Of a stretch of 23,587 nucleotides of DNA, positions 18,807 through 23,587 are shown piece after piece. The stretch comes from Nemertoderma westbladi (taxonomy: Eukaryota; Xenacoelomorpha; Nemertodermatida; Nemertodermatidae). Position numbers and translations under genes: made by a program. How positions within the stretch are numbered: the stretch's first letter is position 1; every line of letters starts with the position of its first letter. Below the pieces are notes generated by a model. That model made no database searches. It had not been told where the DNA came from and saw only the letters and a program-made list of their open reading frames with translations. The stretch lies in the NCBI GenBank assembly GCA_032718475.1, contig JAUCBJ010005224.1, forward strand, positions 1 to 23,587. Reading direction: 5' to 3'.

Positions 18807-19585
18807 TCAACTGTCCGCAACCAATAAGGTTGTTAGTGCGAATTGATAGCCGGATGTTTTATGAGTGGAGTCAACACATACGAAATGTTTGGAAAACATT
18901 TTAAAGCAGTAAGATTGGTATTCTGTCTGTATAATTAAAGCGAAATCGTCATCAGATAATTGACTATCCAGAAGTGTCACAGTAGTGTTTAACCCTTGTG
19001 GTTTATATAGTAAAATAGGATTTTCGTCTAATGATTGCAGCTCCTCAACACGTATGTCTACCGACATCGCATCGTTTTCATGGCGCCTTTCATCACAATT
19101 AATGCCGTTTTTCTTGCATATATTTCTCAAATCCTGTGGATTAACAAACATTATTCTGCTATCAAGTTTTGCGGTTCTACGAATATCATGCAACACACGT
19201 TCCTTTGGTATTCCAATTTGAAGTAACTCCGCACATTGACCTTTATCTCTATTAGATAATGGCAGTTGGTGAACTGAAACATCATGTGAATCATGCGTTC
19301 CTACAGCCTCATCTTCAAAATTCCCATTTGGCAACTTTACAGCTTTGATGAATGCTGAGCAAGATTTCACAGCCGCTTTATATGACCCCTTATATTTTAA
19401 GATTCTTTGCCCACACCCTTTGGTACTGTAGTTGCCAATTCTATTACATATGTAATGCGTTACACTGGAACCATCCTTCCTCATCGTTGCGCCATCAGAT
19501 CGCTTAATAAATTTTGAAATGGTTTTATCTTCAAAATTTTCTTTCCATAAATCAAATTCTTGTTCTGATGATAATGAGAAAGTTA
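18807..19585 (-). pseudogene. MULE transposase, central part: GCM/WRKY-like finger and first DDE segment
   Basis: The open frame begins before its first Met: FDLWKENFEDKTISKF comes just upstream in frame, and the annotated Met is at 19482-19484. The region YICNRIG...GCGQRILKYKG with later H-D-S-H looks like the GCM/WRKY-type DNA-binding finger of MULEs. Near the end, FVCVDSTHKTSGYQFALTTLLVADS holds the first catalytic Asp of the DDE fold with its usual TLLV-D context. A stop follows at 18807-18809. In an intact MULE some 200 or more residues with the second Asp and the Glu should come next; here only about 20 codons lie before the C-terminal block, so most of the catalytic core has been deleted. 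Confidence 0.8.
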
Positions 19586-19771
19586 TTTTGCCGTATCACT
19601 GCGAGGAATATAGTTTTTATGGAATCGCCTAATATGACACCCAAGGGAGTTCTTAGATTTATAACTTTGACCAGTAGAACAATATTTGCATTGAATATTA
19701 GACATGGCTAGGCGCCAAGGCATAACAGTAACAGTATACTGGTTGGGATACCTACTGTAGAGTTCTTCCAT
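19583..19771 (-). pseudogene. MULE transposase, N-terminal C2H2 zinc-finger part
   Basis: A C2H2 finger is visible (CKYC...C-H-I-R-R-F-H, about residues 28-51 from the upstream Met). MSNIQCKYC, with Met at 19703-19705, is the more plausible start. The frame ends at DTAK-stop because of a one-base change in an A-run near 19586. One frame over, ITFSLSSEQEFDLW continues directly into the central part, so this is one gene broken by a frameshift. Confidence 0.75.
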
Positions 19772-19808
19772 GACCTACAGTACTACTGTATATAGTGTAG
19801 GTCATGGA
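19767..19808. repeat. Perfect hairpin near the transposase start
   Basis: TCCATGACCTACA (19767-19779) is exactly inverted as TGTAGGTCATGGA (19796-19808) around a 16-base AT-rich loop. It lies just upstream of the probable transposase start. It could be a protein-binding site or a repair scar. Confidence 0.8.
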
Positions 19809-20043
19809 CTCTCACTCTTAATATTAATTAATATTGCTCTCAATACAGCTCCTACAGTAACTACATACACACAGTACCCTGCCATATATATATGCGATCA
19901 GTATTCCAATCCTCTCCTGCCTACTGTGTGTAATGGCAGACTGGTGTGCTGACCTTCACACAACAAACAATTATACACTGGAGACCATCTTACTTACTTT
20001 AGTACTATTATGGGAAATAGTAGTGGAAAGCAGTATTTAAATG

Positions 20044-20194
20044 AAAATAATTGAAATGTATAGATTCTAACAGAACATGGGTGGTCATTAAAGTCTATAC
20101 AAATCAATCCACATTAATTTGTAATAGGCCATACGTCATCTCCTTTGTGATTGGCTGAAACCTGGATTGATTTGTATAGACTTTAACGCCTCGT
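20044..20194. repeat. MULE right terminal inverted repeat
   Basis: Inverse of 17219-17373. The right copy has TTAATTTGTAATAGGCC where the left has a longer variant, so the two TIRs have diverged a little since insertion. Confidence 0.92.
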
Positions 20195-20370
20195 GCCCAG
20201 TAGAGCCACTACATTTTATTTATTAATATTTGCGTGAATTAAATTTCGTTTATTTTAATGTTAAGTTTAAATAAAACACAATTTAAACACATACAGATTA
20301 ATGTCAGAATGCTGGGTTGTTGCTGGTGTATGGGTAGGGTATAGTCCAGGTCCAGCCAGCCGATCGCCTC

Positions 20371-20545
20371 AATGGTTGGAAGGTCCACTTTGAAAAGCTC
20401 CTCAATAATGACAGGGTATTGCCTGATAACTTTATAGAAGTAAAAGTGTCTGAGTCTGTACTCCCAGATATTCCCATTGGCGATATCTCCTTTGCTAAAG
20501 TGATGGTTGCTGCAAAGAGCATTAAGACCAATCGTGCCAGTGGAG
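20371..20545 (+). pseudogene. LINE D fragment, linker before the RT domain
   Basis: The translation reads WKVHFEKLLNNDRVLPDNF, then IPIGDISFAKVMVAAKSIKTNRASG. This is the region just before RT motif 1 in LINEs whose RT reads IKTNRAxGPDGI; here the GPDGI part is lost. It continues, after an inverted block, at about 20905. Confidence 0.7.
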
Positions 20546-20583
20546 TACTACTAGGATCGGCATGCTGCATTGCAGCTGCATTT

Positions 20584-20897
20584 TTAAGAATGCTGTGCCG
20601 GCTTGTCGACAAAATTACGCCACCACAACTCCCTATCACCTATGACATTTGCTAGATCATCCGCATCTTCAAGACCAGTGTTCTTTAAGATGCGTCTCAA
20701 GAAAATCATGGGCTGTCCATCAAGCTTATTCACTCCATGAGGCTGCCAAAGTACAAGATTATGCACTGGCTGGTCCTCACGGCGAAAGCAATGTCCTGCA
20801 AAGCGGAGGCGATTTTATTCTAGTGTCAAGCTTGGGGGAACCACTGAGACACCTCCAATGTTATATAGTGTCTGGTTGGAAATGTGTGCATTGTACT
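20584..20897 (-). pseudogene. LINE D-type RT C-terminus in inverted orientation
   Basis: On the minus strand: HISNQTLYNI, an in-frame stop, then NRLRFAGHCFRREDQPVHNLVLWQPHG, GQPMIFLRRILKNTGLEDADDLA and DRELWWRNFV, ending at a stop at 20584-20586. The block LRFAGHC-R-D...VLW-P-G...P-D-GLE is the typical C-terminal end of many invertebrate LINE RTs. It lies between two plus-strand RT pieces, so this part has been inverted or comes from a second insertion. Confidence 0.8.
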
Positions 20898-20904
20898 TGA
20901 CACA

Positions 20905-21130
20905 ATCGATTGCTGCAAAGCTACACAATAGATCGCATCAGGGATCCCATTGAGAGACTGCTCCGTGGAAATCAGAATGGGTACCGTAAAGGTCGTGGGA
21001 CCATGGAACCCATTTTGGCACATAGAAGGATAATTGAAGAGTTATCAAAAAAGAAAGACAGGCATCTGGCTGTTATCTTCGTTGACTTCTTCAAGGCCTT
21101 TAATTCAGTCTCTCGCTCACGTATGTTCAG
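20905..21130 (+). pseudogene. LINE D fragment, RT motifs up to the first catalytic Asp
   Basis: After a one-base frameshift in AAKLHN/RIRDP, the frame reads RIRDPIERLLRGNQNGYRKG, then GTMEPILAHRRIIEE and LAVIFVDFFKAFNSVSRSRMFSIL. This contains the RT fingers and motif A (FVDFxKAFxSV, with Asp presumed catalytic). The match stops at about 21130, and no YADD part follows, so the element is 3' truncated here. Confidence 0.85.
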
Positions 21131-22446
21131 TATACTTTCATTATTTTTTTTTACAACATTGTCAATTATCAGAAATATAAAATGAAAATAAAAAGTGTGG
21201 CCGAAGAATATGATGAAATTTAACATTGGTCGCTCGTCCCATAAAATGTGGTATCGAAAAGTGAAAAGGGGAAATAACGGAGTAGTACTCTTTTTAGGGA
21301 AATTTTTAAAATCTTACGCCAGCCGCTACGGGGCGCTAAAAAATTTGTTGTCACATTTTTATTTACTTTAGTTCATTCTCTTTTCGATGGTATATAGTTT
21401 TCTGCGCATTTTTCAACAGATATAAACAATACGGATACCCCCCCCCCCCCCCCTTAAGTAAAATTGCTCTCTGGGTTTTTTTTTCACATGAAACCAACGA
21501 AAAGTGGAAAAAAAATTACCGATTCGCCTACCCCATTAAAAAGTCAGGTAGGGAGGCCTATACAGAAAAATAAGAAAAATATACGACACTAGTCCTTTAA
21601 GGACTAGTGTATCGTGTTAAATAATATTATCTTCTTTATAATTTCCAGTGCATCCAAAAAGATTCTAGATTTATTTATCTAGTCATTTCTAGAATATCTT
21701 GATGATATGGAAATTGTCTAAATAAAGGGGGGGGGGGGGGGGGGGGGCATTACAAATTTTCTTTTGTAATTTTAAGATCACTAGCTACCTTTAAAAACAC
21801 TAGCTACTGTAATAAATAATAATAGCTAACTTCTCTCAGAAGGTGAAATTTACGTTCTAGAACAAAAAACATTATGATGATAATATCCATTAACATGGTC
21901 CGAAAATTGAGCAAAAATTAGTTCCCCAAAATTTGGTTTTGTAATTTTAAAAACAGTAGCTACCTGAAAACAACACATATCATTTTACTTTTATAACATT
22001 ATAAATTATGGTAGCTAGTGTTTTTATGGAGCTAGTCAATTTTTTACTAGCTAGTAATACTGTGCGATGTATTTAAAATGTTTAATACTGATTTTTTTAA
22101 TATGTTGTGTATATACAGTACTGTCGGTGTTGTTGGTTGGTTAACAAGCCTAAATTATTATCCTAGAAAAATAGCTGTATCCCATTCACAGGCACTTTCA
22201 AACGATATATTTAACATATATATATACACCATGACCCGTAATATAGTGTCATTTTCTGATGACACGGACCCCACCCCCAGATTTTTCTACAAATCTTTAT
22301 CATATTGCTTGAAATTTGAATTACAACTAGTTCCACTCACCGTCGATGACCCCATGAAGCCGGAATTAGATTTTGTCTTTAAATTTTTTTATAAGCGTTT
22401 TAAAAAAGTGTCTTTTGCGAAATCGCTCCCTCTGTACACAAGCAGC
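21131..22446. other. AT-rich sequence with homopolymers, a palindrome and short repeats
   Basis: Contents: C16 at 21438-21453; G21 at 21727-21747; a near-perfect palindrome ACACTAGTCCTT-T-AAGGACTAGTGT at 21586-21610; a direct repeat of TTTTGTAATTTTAA with TAGCTACCT at about 21754-21795 and 21927-21970; and an inverted pair TAAAAACACTAGCTAC (21792-21807) and GTAGCTAGTGTTTTTA (22011-22026). A 126-codon frame at 22078-22458 has no recognised domain and runs into the SINE. I see no gene. Confidence 0.6.
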
Positions 22447-22805
22447 AGCTTGGTCTAGTGGTGACATTACTGTGCTTCCGATTAGGGAGCCCGGGTTCGA
22501 TCCCTAGATGGGGCAGCACTGTTTGGGCACAGTGCTAGTGGGCAGCATAGCCCAACCCCGGTTTTCATCCTTCAGTGGTCGATAAATGGGAACCAAGGCA
22601 ACTTGGGAAACAGAAGGGTTTACTGTGGAAGATCACCCATGGTGGTGAACAGGCATTCCTTGGCTTAACGAGTCTAAAAGATTCTCCCATTCATATATTG
22701 CTATTGATGATGTTGTTTGTTGTTGTTTAAACTTTGTTTGTCAAGTGCCTCGAAATAAGCCTAGAGAGGCGCTATAGAAATATACATTATTATTATTATT
22801 ATTAT
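22447..22805 (+). mobile_element. tRNA-derived SINE, near full length, carrying one copy of the 63-bp unit
   Basis: The head resembles a tRNA of the Glu/Asp/Gly type: A box TGGTCTAGTGG (22451-22461) and a perfect B box GGTTCGATCCC (22494-22504). The body contains CTAGATGGGGCAGCACT, CACAGTGCTAG, CAACCCCGGTTTTCATCCTT and GTCGATAAATGGGAACC. It is followed by GGAAACAGAAGGGTTTACTG and GAAGATCACCCATGGTGGTG, which is one unit of the 11663-14743 array on the opposite strand, lacking the GTGGA part. The 3' end has CTAGAGAGGCGCTATAGAAA and an (ATT)n tail at 22786-22805, a common end of SINEs that use LINE machinery. Internal pol III transcription is the known mode. This copy shows what the complete element looks like. 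Confidence 0.92.
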
Positions 22806-22890
22806 CTGTATCCGTTTGTACTAGGTATATTACTGCCCCGTATCCCTTACTCGAAGCATCAATAAACACGTGTCCCTCTAGAACCTCCTC
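22806..22890 (-). pseudogene. Retroelement pol scrap, BEL/Pao-like RNase H region
   Basis: The minus strand reads EEVLEGHVFIDASSKGYGAV, then IYLVQTDTD, up to the SINE tail. HVF-DAS-KGYGAV-YL is typical of the RNase H start in BEL/Pao pol. Only about 28 codons survive. The SINE abuts its 3' side and a tandem repeat grows out of its 5' side. Confidence 0.6.
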
Positions 22891-22946
22891 GTCCCTCTAC
22901 AACTTCCTCGTCCCTCTACAACTTCCTCGTCCCTCTACAACTTCCT
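22871..22946. repeat. 19-bp tandem repeat, four copies
   Basis: CGTCCCTCTACAACTTCCT is repeated at 22890, 22909 and 22928; the first unit at 22871-22889 (TGTCCCTCTAGAACCTCCT) is the variant that still reads as part of the retroelement frame. The three later copies are identical, so the array expanded away from that coding piece. Confidence 0.93.
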
Positions 22947-23587
22947 CGATTCTATTTCTTTTTGTAAAAGAAGTGGTTATTATTATCCGCATTTTTGTGG
23001 AAGATTGATTAGATAAACTCTTTATTGTCCGCAAATGAGAACATTAAAGTCTATATTTTCCGCACTTTTTGGACAATAAATGGGATATTTTAAAGAAAAA
23101 TGTATGATTTTAGATTATATATTCGCAAAGGTATAAATCTAGGAAAACCGCAACCACATTCTCTACACACAGAGATGTTCGAGATCCAGTTTGACATGGG
23201 GACCAAGAATGGCGTACTCTGATTGGCTAACAGATTTAAAAGTACGAATAATTAATTATTTTTATATTTATTTAATAACCATACTAAATAACTATATAAT
23301 TACTGGCCTGTATTATTACATATATTATTAATTTATTTCATACATATTTAACATATATTTACATATATGTTTTTTAGTATTATATTATAGAAATAATAAA
23401 AAAATATAATAATGAAAAAATATAAATAATGAAAAATAATAATAATAATAATAATAATAATAATTAAATATTAATATATATATTATTGTATATACATTAT
23501 ATATTTATTTATTTCATACATATTTAACATTATATACATATATGTTTTTGTATTTTTTTGTATTTACAATGGTCTAGAATAAGTCTT
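22947..23587. other. Very AT-rich tail with simple repeats
   Basis: A 10-bp inverted repeat TTTATTGTCC (23021-23030 with 23071-23080) lies in an otherwise plain stretch. A block TTATTTCATACATATTTAACAT with TACATATATGTTTTT downstream occurs at about 23333 and again at about 23508, separated by (AAT)n at 23430-23464. No gene is seen. Confidence 0.6.

Larger units (their letters stand above)
17219..20194 (-). mobile_element. Mutator-like (MULE) DNA transposon, 2976 bp, with 9-bp TSD
   Basis: The direct repeat GCCCAGTAG at 17210-17218 and 20195-20203 is a perfect 9-bp target-site duplication. The element begins ACGAGGCGTTAAAGTCTATA and ends with the exact inverse. The ends are terminal inverted repeats of about 150 bp. 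Inside, on the minus strand, lie three pieces of a transposase in the order C2H2 finger, GCM/WRKY-like region with start of the DDE domain, and SWIM finger. Known MULE transposases create 8-11-bp duplications and carry a DDE core with N-terminal zinc fingers and a C-terminal SWIM finger, so structure and protein agree. The transposase is broken, so this copy cannot move by itself. Confidence 0.93.

Noticed and set aside
22078-22458. 126-codon plus frame upstream of the SINE
   Set aside because: Its last codons come from the SINE head and there is no known domain. A decayed coding fragment cannot be excluded, but I cannot support it.
22447-22520. Functional tRNA gene
   Set aside because: A and B boxes are good but the acceptor stem does not close after the B box, and the sequence continues as a SINE body with an (ATT)n tail.

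Overview
This is metazoan nuclear DNA: two recognisable animal genes (the last exon of a monocarboxylate-transporter-like gene and a centriolar POC5 gene) sit in an AT-rich, repeat-dense background. A tRNA-derived SINE, CR1/Jockey-like LINEs, a Mutator-like (MULE) DNA transposon, a BEL/Pao-like scrap, long poly-C/poly-G tracts and the frequent motif TAGGCCTA all suggest a marine invertebrate, perhaps an echinoderm or hemichordate. That taxon guess is inference. No bacterial or viral genome organisation is present.

Layout. 218-489 (+) is the 3' terminal coding exon of an SLC16-like transporter, followed by a possible 3' UTR. 1401-2396 is a fold-back element with arms of about 330 bp. 3873-5170 is a GC-rich minisatellite of about 80 copies of a 16-bp GGTACC unit. 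5413-9764 is bounded by inverted arrays of a GGACACTTCCCCCC-type unit and holds a nest of LINEs on the minus strand. In that nest LINE A is interrupted inside its RT thumb region by a 2.4-kb insert made of LINE B plus a fragment of LINE C. The A/B junction is in frame and creates a 795-codon chimeric ORF.

10105-10806 is a MITE-like element with a 9-bp target-site duplication. 11663-14743 is a minisatellite of about 49 copies of a 62/63-bp unit, directly joined to the head of a minus-strand SINE (14744-14906). A second, fuller SINE copy at 22447-22805 carries exactly one copy of that unit, so the array looks like an expansion of SINE sequence. 15315-16442 (-) is a single-exon POC5 gene, GC-rich compared with its surroundings.

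17219-20194 is a complete but mutated MULE: about 150-bp TIRs, a perfect 9-bp TSD, and a transposase pseudogene with C2H2, GCM/WRKY-like, DDE and SWIM parts broken by two frameshifts and loss of much of the catalytic core. 20371-21130 is a scrambled LINE fragment with an inverted C-terminal piece. The rest is AT-rich with homopolymers, hairpins, a SINE, a retroelement scrap and a 19-bp tandem repeat.

The two host genes show no functional link to each other. Most of the window records nested transposition followed by local tandem expansion.
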